Shown here: positions 25,841-40,300 of the stretch, piece after piece
How positions within the stretch are numbered: the first letter of the stretch is position 1
Layout: each line of letters starts with the position of its first letter
NCBI RefSeq assembly: GCF_042242105.1
Contig: NC_092019.1
Location: 11,032,328-11,096,327, forward strand
Origin: Pempheris klunzingeri
Lineage: Eukaryota; Chordata; Actinopteri; Acropomatiformes; Pempheridae
Reading direction: 5' to 3'
Length of the DNA: 64,000 nucleotides
Position numbers and translations under genes: made by a program
Notes under the pieces: generated by a model
Told to the model about the DNA's origin: nothing
Databases searched by the model: none
What the model saw: only the letters and a program-made list of their open reading frames with translations

Positions 25841-27949
25841 TTTTTTTCTTTTGATCCCTATCTAGTGCAACTGTGGTGGAGTCATTAAGCCAACTTTTGT
25901 CATTATGGCATCTGGTCTGCACATACAAACTGTTTTCCCCAATTACTGACTTACACTATTAACAATCTTTGTTGTAAAATGCATGTTACTGCTTGTTCAG
26001 TCCAGTAGGTTTTTTTTAGAAGCTGTACAAATACAAGTCTTGAGGGTTCTCTATTCAACATTCAGAACTTTGTTGTACTGAACAACTATTTTCTATGTAA
26101 AAATATGTAATGGCAACCTTAACAGAAGATGAAGCTCCACTCTGGAGGATCATTTGTTTTGGTCTGACATGATGAGATATTGTACAAAGAACCTTTAAAA
26201 TGTTCATCATTAATAGCAAAAAATGTCAGGGTTCCTTGTTAACACTAGCGCTGCATAAATTGAATAAAGGCTAATGATCCATCATAGTGTTATGCTCTGA
26301 ATTCTAAAATGAGCCATCTAGCTTCCAAATAGATATGCATATAATGTCCTGTCTCCAAATAGATAAAGCAAAGTAGGAAAACAGCCCTAACGTGCTGAAG
26401 AGAACCTCTAATTGCTTTTTCAAGATTGGTCAGCATGACCCTGAATCTACTGTGCTCATTACAGTGACCAGATAGTCAAAGCACACTGTCTCAAGGACAA
26501 TAGAGGACCCGATATCCACAGCAGACAACGCTTTGAGATGATTAGTGTTTAAATACCGGATATATTGACATCTGTTCTAATCAGCAGGTGGCCTGGGCAC
26601 CATTCTCAGTAAGTAGGTAGTGGGTTTCTACACTATTGACCTTTTGCAAAAGGAACTAGTCATATCTATATTGGGCAGGACCATCTAACTTCCTGTAAGT
26701 AGGTGTAGTGTCCAATAATTATGGTCTTGTTCAGTTGTTACTCATTATGGGTTATTCTCTGGACCCTTAATAGAGAAAAGCTAGAAATAGATACTGGAAA
26801 AAATGTGTCATCTTTGTCATTTGAATCTATTTCATCCATGACCGAGCACAAAATCCTTGTATCATTTATCCCTGTGTGACCAGGGGCTTGATATGTTCAT
26901 AGTATACTGGAACAGACTGCAGCCAGGAAGAGGGAATTATTACTGCCTACAATATATTTATTTGTATTTCTTTTTTTTAGTTAAATGTTCCTTTTAATGA
27001 AAGGGTTTTTGAATCTAAATGATCATTTTGTAATAATTCTCTACTACATCTGTAATCCACTGTAGCCACCCACTCAACAAGTGTCTCATGTTCACACACA
27101 GTGTTCATAGAAGAGATCAGATGAGCTAGAAATGGCACATTAGCATTAAAGTACATAGAGAACAAATATGTTTCCGTGAACTTGTTGGCGTCACTCACAC
27201 CATCAATCAACTATCTATCATTCTTAAATTTCATATGCTATAGAAAGGGGTCCTTAATGAATCTAAATGTGTGCAGTTGTTGGTGCGCCACCTTCCTTCT
27301 TAGTATTGACGGTGGTGAGGGCTCTGACAGATGTTAGCTGTGCGTGTGTTCTGAATGTTTTCAAGCAAGGACAATTGCAATGCAATTGGAGCCATGCGAG
27401 GATAGGGTTTAGAAGGTGCCATTATCACATCCAATAAACAACAGCAATTATGTATAATTTCATGTCTTGCCACTGATGTTGAAACTGAAAGGATATACAC
27501 AAGGTGAGGTGGAAGGAAAAAGGATTTTCATATTCAAAGGTGCACTGCAATATATCGTTAACATTGTGTCAACAACCAGCCGGTGGCTTTAACTGAAATA
27601 TGTCTCAAAAACTGACAGATTAGATGAGAATAAAATCTGCCACTGACTGTCTCATCTTTTCCTACCTGTCCTGTGCGTTCTTCTGTTCATTAACAATGGA
27701 CTTGCTGCTTGGGTGTATGCCATGTGGATCCAAACATCTAAACATCAGAATGTCTGTGACGGATGACAGTGTTCCAAATCCTGGCACTGGCGTCCACCAC
27801 CACTTTCCTCCAGCACCGTGGGGAGGCGAGGGAGAAAGGCCGGAGTCCAGGTGAAGCTGAGATTGTTCTGGATGGGAGGAGTCATTGGAAATAGCACTTA
27901 TCACTTCTGGTGAACCTTGCCTTGGCAAATCCTGTCACCCAATGCATGT

Positions 27950-28435
27950 AAGTCTCAAATGATCTCTCGGTGATGCAAGAGAATGCTTTGTGTTGGCACC
28001 ATTGGATCTCGCTGATACCGTGTTGATGCTGTGGACCACTACATCTTGGATGAGAGGCTCAGGCACTGGGTGGGTGTCACTGCATCAGCCTTGGTGTGGT
28101 TCTCCTCTTACCTTTTGGACAGGATTTTTTGTCATTTACTGTTAATACCTCATCAACTGAAACTCAGTCTCTTTGTTTTCCCCAAGGTGCTGTTCAATTC
28201 TGCTGGCATCGTACGTGCTTCCCCTCGGACAGGTAATGAGTCATTTCAAACACATCAGCTATCATCACTATGCAGACAATATAACATTATAAGAAGCCAC
28301 AAAATGTTGTAATACTTTATGTTCAGCAAAACATACACCAGCATTTGTTTCACCACGTCTTGACTATTGCAGCATCCTTTTCACCAGCCTTAGCAAGACT
28401 TCCCCTGATCGCTTACACAAGTGGGCCAACATTTT
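27950..28435 (+). mobile_element. L2-clade non-LTR retrotransposon (LINE) remnant
   Basis: Translated in shifting frames, this region gives the ordered reverse transcriptase blocks of L2/CR1-type LINEs. These are KVSNDLSVMQENA (about 27951-27988), then LDLAD/DTV, DHYILDERLRHWVGV followed by ALVWFSSYL (28033-28110), YHHYADN (28260-28280) and FVSPRLDYCSILFTSLSK (28344-28397). The catalytic YADD box reads YADN, and at least three frameshifts or gaps are present, so it is dead. Neither the endonuclease domain nor the 3' tail was recognised. Order and spacing make the family call fairly safe; the exact clade (L2/Maui or a relative) is less so. Confidence 0.68.
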
Positions 28436-28930
28436 AGATTTTTAGCACATTTCTTTGTGTCTCCATGTCTTGTCTGTTATCTTTTATTGGCTTTTTGTCT
28501 GTTATTGTGAAGCAGATTGTGTCATTTGCTCTTGAAAATGCTATGAACTTACAAACTTGATTTCTAGATACTGTTGGGGTGGATAGACATGTCATTTGGA
28601 GAAATAGAGGGGCCAGCAAGAGAGCTCTAAAATGTAATCACATCATCAAACTACATTTGATCTGAATAGCCTTATGCTATATTTGGAATTTTCTAGAACA
28701 ACAACATTCAGAAAAACACCCTACATTTTAAGATTCACAGAAGTATATGATAAAGCCCCTCACACTGTGAGTAACAGTGAAGGCAGCAAGTTTACTTGCA
28801 CCAGTTTTGGTCAAAGTCAAAGTCTGACTTTTCATGCCTTTCATACAAATACCTCCTCAACAAAGGCAAACATATTGCAGTGGATTTGCACTCAATGACT
28901 TGTTCCCTGCAGCAAAGGTCTTTCTCGAAT

Positions 28931-28956
28931 GTGTGTGTGTGTGTGTGTGTGTGTGT
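28931..28956. repeat. (GT)n microsatellite
   Basis: Thirteen GT units in the slc6a3-dcdc2 spacer. Confidence 0.9.
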
Positions 28957-29428
28957 CTTAATTTAGTGTGTGGCTTTTTTTTTTGTTGTAGACTGCCCTC
29001 TGCTGACTAAATACCTGCACTACACATTACACTATTTGGAATGAGTTTGCCAGTCATCACATCAGTCCTCATCACGCATTAAAACAGACAACGAGTTCAT
29101 GAGATACACTTCAGATGCTGCAGTCAAAAAAAGGAAAACATCTTTGGCTTATCTTTGCTAAAGGAGCCATGGATAGGGAATGTTTGTCAAGCCACTGGGT
29201 AAAAATAAAGGTTTGATTTATACTGAAAAGCCCTGTGCCAAGCATAAAATGTCATAACTTAATAATCAGCCTCCAGTGAAATACTAATCAACAAAGAGCC
29301 ATTCTAGAATTCAACACAAAACATTTTCACATATACTTATTCTTAAAAAGGACGTTTGACCTAAACAGTATTCCAATGCAATCTTAAAGCCTTTGTCTGT
29401 AGTTTGAATTACAATTACACGATTTCAA

Positions 29429-29448
29429 CTTATAAGTTAACTTATAAG
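29429..29448. repeat. 20-base perfect palindrome
   Basis: CTTATAAGTTAACTTATAAG equals its own reverse complement over all 20 bases, with a GTTAAC centre. It sits in the slc6a3-dcdc2 spacer. Confidence 0.8.
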
Positions 29449-30812
29449 ATAATTGATAATTCCTAAACCAACATAAGTTTAAATGGTATGATCAGGTCAA
29501 CACATGTCAACCTCTGCCTCCCTGTGTCTTCTATCACTCCCACCAAAAAGATGAAAAATGCAATGAAAATGGCCTATTGTAAATCCAGTAATACATTCCT
29601 GCTGGTCCTCTATCTAGTAACTTCTTCTGGGTGTGTCACTTTGAGGTGGTTCCTTCTAAAAGCACTGTTATTATCAGGGTAAGTGCCTGTTCGCTGTTGT
29701 ACATCTTATGATATCTGAGTGTACAGTCACTATGTAAATATATTTACATAGTAAATTATATTTATAGCTTATTATAAACAGAAACATATTTGTCTGCGGT
29801 TCCTTTCCTGCTGAACAATTTTGTAATTGTTGCGCACTATGTACTATAGCACCATCATGTGGGTTCAAGAGAGACTCACACCTACAGAAGTAAATAGTTG
29901 GACTATATAATAAAGTAAGTAAGGGCTGCAGCTGTGTATAAAGCTGCTCTGTTGCTGCTGTACTGTACAAAAAGCCACAGCTGAATAATTATCGTAAGTC
30001 ATATATATGACTAGATCTACCTTAGTTGCTCTACCATAGATGAGTAGATGTAGTCATATCATAAATTCAATTGAATTCATCTTTTGGCCCTGACTGACTT
30101 TATTTCCACCCCCACCCAACAGGCCCCAGTGGAGCAGTAATTCCTGCTGCTGATTGCTGCTGATGATGAAAGAGGTCATGATGACAATAAGGTGAAGGAG
30201 GAGGGAAAGAAGTAAGAGGAGGCTTTAGACATGATTAGTCCTCTAGCATAATGCAGACAAACATTAAGATTTAATTAACAGAAATTCTGCTTTTGTAAGC
30301 TATTGATACCTAATAAGTAATAGATAATATATATGATAAATAATGTTGATTATAATATGAATATAATATCATAATGTCAAATATAATTATTAATTAGTAT
30401 TTATATAATGCCTCTGACTTTTAGTTTGCTGCAACGGGAAACGTGCCACTTGAGAATAATGTGAAAAAGGACACTGAGTACATGTCGCCCTGTTGTTGTG
30501 CAACACAATTATAGTGCACAAAACAAACATGTTTTTTGTCCCACTTCCAGGTTTCCAATTGGTCTCTTGATGCCTAATTAACTGTCTCGCGTGGCTGTTG
30601 GAGAGTTTTAGACCGTCTAAGTCTTACAAATTGGGTCACAATTTAGTTTTCTCTGCTCACAGAGCTCTCCGTGCGTCTTTGGTCATGTTTACTGTAAGGT
30701 GACAGTGTGCATTTTATGAAATCAATCTATTTTTTCTAGCCAGTTAATGATTGACTACCTGTTGGTTACGGCTGTGTGAGGTCCCTGGTAATCGGTGAGA
30801 GAACAGCAGCGT

Positions 30813-30826
30813 GTTTCCATAGATAC
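30813..30826 (+). promoter_or_regulatory. X-box-like (RFX) element upstream of dcdc2
   Basis: GTTTCCATAGATAC resembles the imperfect palindrome bound by RFX factors (GTNRCC-N0-3-RGYAAC) but has about three mismatches. It lies about 500 bases upstream of the dcdc2 start codon. Human DCDC2 is reported to be RFX-regulated through an X-box, which is why it is noted. The match is weak. Confidence 0.25.
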
Positions 30827-31310
30827 ATCCCAACAGATGAGCTCCCATGATACCCACGCTACAACGTGGGGAAACTACAGAGACCCATTTGGCTTGCTCT
30901 GTCACCTGCTGCGTAGCGGTGCACACGAAGCGGATAACTCTGCACCTGCTCCTCTGTAGCGGATTGAGATTCTGCAAAACTTAACGGATAGTTGTCACTT
31001 ATAACGCCGGGAAGCATCAACTCTTTCATGCATGTTTTCATATTTGTTTTCAGTAACTTTCTCTCTAACCTGTGAGAAGCCTTGTGCCCTGCACGCCTTT
31101 CGCCTCCCCAAAACCTTCTGAGCCTCTGAAAGATCTGTGTGCCTCGTTCAGCTCCACTCAAGCCTACGTATTTGGCCGGGATGGACCAGCCCTAATGTCA
31201 TTATGATGCCATTTAAGCTTTTGTCTCGCAACTGGGATCAAACTGTTGTAAGTTTATTATAATAAAAATCTCTCTCTCCATCGCGCGCCAGTCTGCTTTT
31301 ACGCACAACG

Positions 31311-34300
31311 ATGAGCTCGGAGAAGCCAAACTTTCTGTCACAGCCCGTCGTGAAGAACATTTTCATGTTCCGAAATGGTGATCCTTACTACGAGGCGCGC
31401 CGGATTGTTATAAACCACAAGAGGGTGTCCAACTTTGAGACTTTGTTGCGAGAGGTGACCGGCGGGATACAAGCCCCCTTTGGAGCGGTGAGAAACATCT
31501 ACACGCCGAGAGGAGGCCACAAGGTGGACTGCTTGGACAGCCTGCAGAGCGGGGAGCAGTATGTCGCTGCTGGGAAGGAGAGATTCAAAAGGCTGGAGTA
31601 AGACTGAACTAACTTTTGACCTAATAACAACTACTTTGGAATGTTTTTTGACTCAGTAACTAAGCCTGAAGAATGTATGCATGTGCGTAAATAACTGTAG
31701 GTTAACCATCTAGCAGTATGTTAACGCTTGCAGGAACACATGCTGGTCAATTGCTGTCAGTGATAAGTAGTTAAAATCTCAGTTAATCCACCCACAGTCA
31801 GTGTGGGGAATGAGCCATTGTCTACATTCACACATTTAGTCATTCAGCATGACCTGTTGACTGAGTCATGGTTTTAAAGTTTATGTGACTCAACAGTTTT
31901 GGACCAGTGCTGAGTCACAGCGTGATGCAGGTTAGATCAGCACTGCAGAGAAGTGTGCTCTGCCCTGGCCTAAAAATAAGTGGACTTATTCTGCAGATAA
32001 TGAGATTTGTGCAATGAGTTGTTCATAGAATGCAGTGATGAAGCGGTTGAGTGGAGAGGTGTGCTGCCACCACGCTCCAGGACATTGGTATTTAAAAGTG
32101 TTAGTGAATTCTGAACATATCCTCGTCTGCATAAGTGAATATGCAATTACCCCTCCATGGTCATCGTCCTGTTGTGTCTCTCAATGCATGTCACACAGTT
32201 ACTTCAATACCCTGATGAACTGTGTGAAAAATGATATCTAATCCAAGAGATGCTTTAAAGGACTAGTTCTTAGAGGTAGATATGACTTTTACCTGTGTTA
32301 CGGAAGCACAGCTAACAGCAAAGAAAACCCAAGATTATTGATATCTCTTACTATAAATGAACGTATGAGGACATTCACATCTCTAATTGATAAAAATAAA
32401 GGAACATTTCCATTAGTTTGTGAGTTTCAGAGTTCTGTGTGTGATTCATTCATGTAATATTTTGTCCATAGTTACCTACAGATTGGCTCAAGAAGGAAGA
32501 GGATGATGCAGACTCTTCCAATGCAGGTAAGTCAACGGTGCTGCTAAACAAGCAAGTAAGCAATAAAATGTCTGAGTTTGACATTCTGTTTATTCTTTAA
32601 GAAGTGTTGTGGCTCTACCTGTTTGGTGCAGAACAGCAAATGGCAGTGTCCTTCATTTGTGCGCATGCTTTAACCCTTTATCCCCGATGGGAATACTGTG
32701 TGTACTTCATGAAGGTAGAGCTGCTGATAGCTGGGATTCCCAATCTGTACAATCTTTTGGCATCATATAAACATAATCTGCAGAGATGCACCCTGTTGCC
32801 ATGATTTACATTATCTTGTCAATCATCCAGACAGTCTCTGGGTGTGGTGCATCCTCACATGCCCTTGCCAGAAACGATCCTCAGGTTCCAATTTCCACCT
32901 TCCTGGTCCTTCAGTTTTGCAGTAAGAAACACTAGTAGCCTCAGTGTGGACTCATATATCAATATCTGAACAGTGAGCTATGTGCACGAGAGAAATCCAC
33001 TACCAAGTCTTTGCTAAACACAAAAACATATTGAGCATGTTCGAGATTTATGTTTTTTCTTGACTTTCAGATGTGTAAGCTCAGCTAAGGTTTGGTGGCC
33101 ACATGAGAAAGAAAACCTGGGTTTTATAGCCTTGGTTTTATTCAATTAAATTTAATTATTTTAGATTTAGTTTTAGAGATTAATGAAACCCTTCACCTGT
33201 TCCAAGGCAGGGTTTCAGTTACATTATTCTTACTCACACTAACTTTTCAACATTTGAAACTGCCACTAAATGCAAGATACATGAGGATTTGGGAACATCT
33301 CCACTGCACTCCTGCTCACACCCAATGGTGTAAAGGTTTTAGAAAAGATCATTTAAGCAAGGTGTAATGTTCAGCATTCCTGTCTATTGTTCTCTGTGAA
33401 GAATCACTTTGTTGTTGTCTCAGTGGCCATGCATTATTGATTTATGGATCATAACCATCCCTCCTTTCAATGCATCTTTAATCACCAGCTGTGAAGTCAC
33501 CACCAAAACAAGAGCAGCTTAAAGTCAGGCTTAGACCCACAGGCTCATCTATTTTGAAAGTTAACTGCAGGTCCTCTTTCCACATGAGAGTTAGCCTACT
33601 TCTTTTCATACTAGAATACTTTTTAATTTTCACACACGTGTACCAGCACCTAGTACCAAAAGTTTTTAACTCTATTCATGTTCATATAGTTCAATAGTGC
33701 AGCCTGTTCTTTTCTTTGTCTTGTGGCCTCAGAATCACTGGCTGTGCATGCACTGCCTCTCTCCACTGTAACATGCTAATCATATAAAGACAATCAGGAA
33801 CTGCTCTCTGTGCTCTTGATTTTGTCTTATCACCCGCTAGCAAGAAGCTCATTCATCACAGATAACCTCAAGGGCTCGTTGTTGCCTCTGTGATTATGTG
33901 GCAAGCATAAAAAGAGCCAATTTGGTTTACAAGGACCCTGCTTCCCCCTCACTATTCCACTTAACTAGCCTGATTGTTTCAATTAATGATGAGAACTCTT
34001 AGCTGGCTGGACAGTTGGCAGGTTTGTTTCTGTCCTTATTGATTTTGCATTATAGGAAGGACTAATTGTATGAAGGTTCCAGCTTCGGGTGTACCATTTT
34101 GTACATGGCTGATTTTGACTATAGAACGGTCGACAAAGAAAAAGAAAAAAATCATGTGTCTGTGACTCTGACACACCTATAATACACCAACCAACACCAA
34201 AGAAACAACGTTGTAACTACACACCTGCCTTGTTGTGTGCGCTTTGCCTTTGCACTCACTGTATACTCCACAAGGCCAGGCACTCCCAGAGCTAACCTAG

Positions 34301-37300
34301 CAGCACAAAGCATGTTCTTGTGTTTATATGACTGTGGCATTTAACAAAGTTGTTCATTTGGTAGATTGAAAAAGCCGACAGAGGCCATCAGTCAGCAGTT
34401 ATGTACAGAACAGATGAGAGACCCGGCTGTGGAGCCATGGCGGTGCCGGCGGCAGCTGCTGGGTGTCTTCACATCACCATTGTGGCCAGCAGTGTTTAGC
34501 TAATGCGTGTTCATGTTTTTTGGGGGAGTGTCTTCGGAGGAAAGCCTTAAGCCAGGCAGTTGCATACTGTCAAAATCTAGCTTACTGTTGGCCAGTTTCT
34601 CCAATTCTGCAGACGCTTCCTTTGAGAGGAAGCAGTTGTTTCACTAAGCAGTGATTTTACTATACTAATAGAATGTTTAAGTGAGATGGAAATGGGTCAT
34701 AGTGATTTCCTCCATCAGTCATGATGTCATACCCAGTTATACACAAAATCCTTATGAATCCTTATGAAGCACTAACTTTGCTTATTGATGTAGCTGCATC
34801 TAATATCTTCAATCTCTAGTTGCAACTGAGCAGGCATGACATGTAGTAAAGTGTATGCGTTGAAGGTGCATAGTATTTGGTGTTGGCTTCCTTTTAAAAG
34901 CTCCACAGTAGGTTTAATCATTTTGCTTATTAAATATGTGTAATCTTAGCACTACCACTGTGTACATGGACACTAAAATGAGCTGAGGTGACATTTTTCC
35001 ATTGTGCAATAATGCCATGCTGAAAAAAATGATTGTCAATGTAAAAACAAATGTAGCTATTCTAATAGCTCCCTAGAGAGCGATGCAGGCATCGTCTTAC
35101 TTGTTTCTGTTTGTTCCTGGCCTGCATCGGTTACTACCTGTGTAGTGTACATTAGTCTCTGTGGGTTGTCGTACAAATAAAAGGGCCACAGTTGAAAAGG
35201 AAGTGCAGTTGTGTCCCGGCCTTATGCCTTGTTACTGCACCTTGTTTTGTGGAGTAAACTCTATTTCTGGCCTTTGCAGCTCTGTTACCAGGGTACACTC
35301 ACAGACCCCAGAAGACTTTTAATATACCTCCTCCCTTATCTCTCTCTCTCTCTCTCACAGGATCAAAATCTTAGTCTTAGAGTCACAGTGGGTTACCAGG
35401 TGTTATGGGACATGACCTGCAGAGCTCACTCTTTGCAGCCTCACAACCTCAAAGGATTACAGAGGGCTCATTCTTTTGCTGTCACAGAGATGAGAGACAG
35501 ATTCTTTTAATGTGTACAATAGCTCTTTGTCTTTGCCTGTAGGGGTGAAAGCTTTTGATGTCACACAACCTTGTTTTTTTTTGTACTGTTTACTGAAATT
35601 TTTCGCAGCAAAACATTGTAAGAAAAACATATTAAACTGTTGCGACTGTTGATGGCTCTAAGTCTCCAAGCAGTTCCGGCTCTGGAGGATGCACCGTACG
35701 TTAACTGCACTGACAATGGCGGCTATATTTAGGAGATGGAGTTAGCTTAAGTGTTGTTCTTACCAGCCGGAATATCAGTGGAATATCAGAGTCTGACTGG
35801 AGTGCCTAAAGTTTACAGAGGTCTCCACTGGGAACCAAATCCCAACTGGACACACAGATCTGCTGACAAGCTTTCAAAGTAGTCATAAATTCCCTGTTAT
35901 CAAGACACCGAAATATATATCAACTTCATTGCCCATATCAGATGTATTTGTGTGCCAGATATTCTTCAATGATCTTTGAGCAGCTGTGTGTTTTACATAT
36001 GTACCCTGTGAGACACTTTACTCTTCTGACATATTTGACTCTTTCTTTTCTAGGTCAAACCGCTGCCACCGAATCGAATCATTGTGTCTGCTCGTTTCCT
36101 GAAACCCATCAAGGAGCCATGCACAATATTGTAAGTTCAGTCTGAAGCTGTTTTGACTTTACCTACCCAGTTTTCTGATTCACTCATAACTAGATTTCTG
36201 TTTATCCCCTCATTTGACTATAATGTATAATATGTAAGTAACTCTAAGCCCCTATTTTAACTGTGTATCCACGAGGCTGATAATGTAATAGTCTGATTCC
36301 TGAACTCATCACTGGATACTTGACAAAGGAAATCCATCTGTGTCAGTATTCTGCCAGTGTTTGCTTTAAAACCGTGAGTATTTTCTTTAGCGTGGTGGCA
36401 AATGGCGATGTCTTGAACCCGGCCATGAGGCTGCTCGTCCACCAGAGGATCCTTGGCCAGTTCGACAAAATACTGGAGATGATCACAGAGAGGATGGGTT
36501 TGAAAGTTCTCGGAGGTGTTCGGAGGTACATCTTTAAAAAAAGATGCCCACACTTCACATATGGACTGTATTTTGTTCCCTACATTTTTGCATTTTTACA
36601 AAATAACTAAAGAGGATACATGACAGAAGTTTCACACTTGCACCACATGTTCCTCCTTCATAGCAGATGATCTCATTAGATGTCCTCACACCTTGCTGCC
36701 TACATTTGCATAATGATAAAAAAAAACAAAAAAAAAACAGATTTTCTTCAAACTGCTTCACGTTGTTAATATTAACTTGCTTTTGAATATCTTTGCTCTT
36801 GTGGTTTATGAAAAGAAACACACAATATGTTCACACGCGATAACAATATGTGCTTTAGAATATTTTAGCCTTCTTAATGAATGACCATATGAGGATGAAC
36901 TTGACTGGTACAAACATGAGATGGAAACCTTTGGCTTTGTGACTGTTTTCTAGCCTCTACACTTATGAAGGGCAGCAAGTGACAGATGGTAATCAGCTGG
37001 AGAGCGGTCAGCTTTATGTGGCTGTGGGAAGAGAAAGGTTTAAGAAGCTGCCCTATAGTGACCTACTCTTCACCAAACCCAGAGGGACAAGGAGGGTCAA
37101 TGGGTAAGCGCTGCACTAAAGGAAACATACCAGAGTAACACATTATCTGTAGAGTGACAGCTTGATAGAAGATTCAAAATAATAGCTTTTATCGGTCACA
37201 TCTGCAATTTTATGTCATTTAACTCCTTTTCACAACATCTTTGAATGTTTCCTTTGAATGTATTCAGAAAGGTCATATTCATTGGAAAATCATTAGATTT

Positions 37301-40300
37301 GTTTTGTCCCCTAGCACTCATATCTGTCCATATTATGTCCTATAATAAAGACATTTAAACCTTGACTTTGCTCGAACTGACACATAAATTGAATAGATCC
37401 TACATGAAACTAACAGAGGGCCACATTGTTCTTATGTCCTCATTTATACTCACTAAATTCCTTAAACAATTAAATTCTATTGAGCATGAAAAAATGTAAA
37501 AATGGAGTGCTGTGGCTACCAGAGATTGTTCTTGGAGACCGCTGAGTTTGTGTTTGTGCTGTATGTGTTCCAGTGTGGAAACTAATTACTCCTCCAGGGC
37601 TATTATCTGCTGTCATATCTCCTGAAACCTACATCCCTTACTCCAAATATTATTTTAAGAATTGATCATTCGCTGCACATTAGTTAAAGAAAAATGTCTT
37701 CCTTACTACAATCTTTGAATATTTTTTACACCATAGAAATGAAAATCAGACAGAAACCGTTTATCATTCCACATGCACACACAAAGATATTTCACTATTT
37801 AACGGGCTTCTTCATATTATATTAGGTATGTGTTAGATTTGAACATTACTGATTAACCAAATATCAAACCAGTACAGTTTAAACCTCAAATTTTTCACTT
37901 TCAGTTGATTTTTAGTTCTTTTTGGGCTGTTTTGAGCCATTGCATGTCTAATTTCATAGGCTAGTGGTCATGAATCAGTGATGTAAGGAAAAAAACTTCA
38001 TACTCTGTATTTATGTCAAAAAATATTCTGTCTTTGTCTGTTTCATGCACAGAATGAAAGCTTACTCTCTACCACCTATCTACAGATTCTCAAAGCAAAA
38101 TGGAAATGTAAGAACTGCATGTGCATTTTTTAAATAAGAAATAAGAAATTCCATATATCCATAGCTTCCTCACATTATATTTACCAACCCGCTTTGACAT
38201 TATTAGCAAAGCATTTTCAGTTTCTTACAGTATTGGTAAATATTCAAGTCAAATGCCAGGTCAGGAACTTTACATAAACTGAAGCAGAGAATTTAGAGAG
38301 AATATTTTGTCCATTTTGTTTATGTTACTATGCTATATACACCTTAAATGCTGGAAAGGTTGTTTCCAACAAGTTTCTCATCAACTGAACTAGACCTCTT
38401 TTTCCTGCAGAGTAAGTCGATGGTCCGATGCAGTAATAGTGGAGATGGAGAGTCCAAGGCCTCTCCTCCCAGCCACAATGGCAACACCAAGGAACACCTG
38501 TCCTCCATCGTCAGAGAGATCTCTCAGGCCAGACTCATCTCTCTCAGGAAGAAGAGGAGCGGACAAAGCATGACCCTCGGCATCTCTGACAATGGTAATG
38601 CTGAAACAGATTGAACAATATGGATAAGAATGGAATATTTTGGACCCTAACGGCACCATACTCAGAGTCAGAAATCAGGATTTCCCAGTTCTCATATTTT
38701 TCAATTGATTCAGAAGCCTGAATCGCCTTCTTCCATAGATGATCATCATGACACGTGGCACAAAGAGGGCTTGTATACAGTTCAGGTCATACTATGCACA
38801 GATATATGATGTAATGCATGAAATCTTATGTAACCTGCTACATTCTTAAATGCCCACACAGTGGCACTGTTGCCCTACAAAAAATATGGCAAGAATTATT
38901 GAAAGTGGGTCTAGGATGATGACATTAACTACTATTACAAGAAACACATTACGTCATCGTCTGGGCTCATTATCATTATGCTATAATGTCAGTCAGAAAC
39001 TCTACATCTCCAGCCAGTATTTTTACTTTTGTGCTCATTGGCAGCTGACACTCCTTTGAACATTAGGATGTTTTGCCGCTGTCGGACATTAACTGCTGTT
39101 TTTCATGAATCCTAAATGCCTTACATATATGTCAGTCTGAGAGGGAATTGAAAGCATTCTTTTTTTGATTTTACTGAAAAAGGGACTCTGATTTTCTGCA
39201 GACTGCTTCTGACCTTATTGTAACGTCTGCTGTGGTATGAACCACATTACGTCATCTTGTGGCTCATGATAGATGTTGCCTGTTTCCTCGGCTGGCAGGA
39301 GAGTTGACAGCAGAAGCCCAAAGGAGCGTGGAGAATTGTGTCTGTGGTTCAGGGGAGCTGGCATTTTGCATCAAAAGAGAGGGATGAGGAATGAGTGTGC
39401 GTGTGTCTTTGTCTGTGACCATGTGCATTTGAAACCTGTAATGTCACCCTCAAAATCCTCCGTGCATCAGATTGTGTGGCATGTCGCATTACAGGCAAAG
39501 AAAACCATGTTGCATTATTGGTCCCCTTGGGTGACATTGACCAAAGATTGAATTAACAGACAGACAGCTCGGAAAACAAGATCAGGCGTTAGACAAGATC
39601 GTTTGAATGGCTTAGACGGCGTATCACATTCTTATGCACCCTTCACTGTTTGACCTATAAAGTCTTTTTCAAATGCTGTCATGTTTACAAGACAATATAT
39701 AATGTTATATAATATTACAACATTTTCCTTATTTGTTTAGCTTAGTAGCTGGATATAGTGTATGTGATGCAGTCTCTGTATGGAAGTTAGAGCGAGTCTC
39801 TGTCCGTGGTGCTGACCAGACTTTGTGGACGGTTGAGTCAGTTGAAGTGTCCCAAAATCCCCCAAGTTTTATTCATCTTTTCTCCCAAAGCAAAGGATGT
39901 TTATTTATTATTTGTGCATAGCTGCTCAAAAGCAAACAAGAGCCGACATCATAGCTGCAAAAACAAACGAGTTCTGCACCAATTAGTGTGGTGGTCATGT
40001 TTGTCCAGTCAATGGGAACACAGTGTTCATATCACCTTTGTTTAGTAATTCACAGCAGCTGGGAGGGGGTTTTGGTGTTATTTTCCCTTTGGGAAATCCT
40101 GCCCTAGCTGGTTATGAGGTAAACACATCCCATTCTGGTGCCAAAGAGGAACACGGCCAAAAAGTTGTCTGACTGGCAGAGGTTGTGGAAAGAACACAGC
40201 ATGAAACCCATACTTCAGATCTCTGGTGTGCTGGAACGTTGGAATGAAAACAAAAGATTATTATAAAGGTGTCATCTCATTATATCATTATAAATGTATT

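Larger units (their letters stand above)
25841..31250. other. slc6a3-dcdc2 intergenic spacer
   Basis: AT-rich spacer without a supported gene. It contains an L2-type LINE remnant (about 27950-28435), a GT microsatellite (28931-28956), a 20-base perfect palindrome (29429-29448), and the dcdc2 5' flank with an X-box-like element (30813-30826). The six-pair CCCACG/CGTGGG hairpin at about 30852-30869 also lies in this flank. I saw nothing else that I could identify. Confidence 0.6.
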
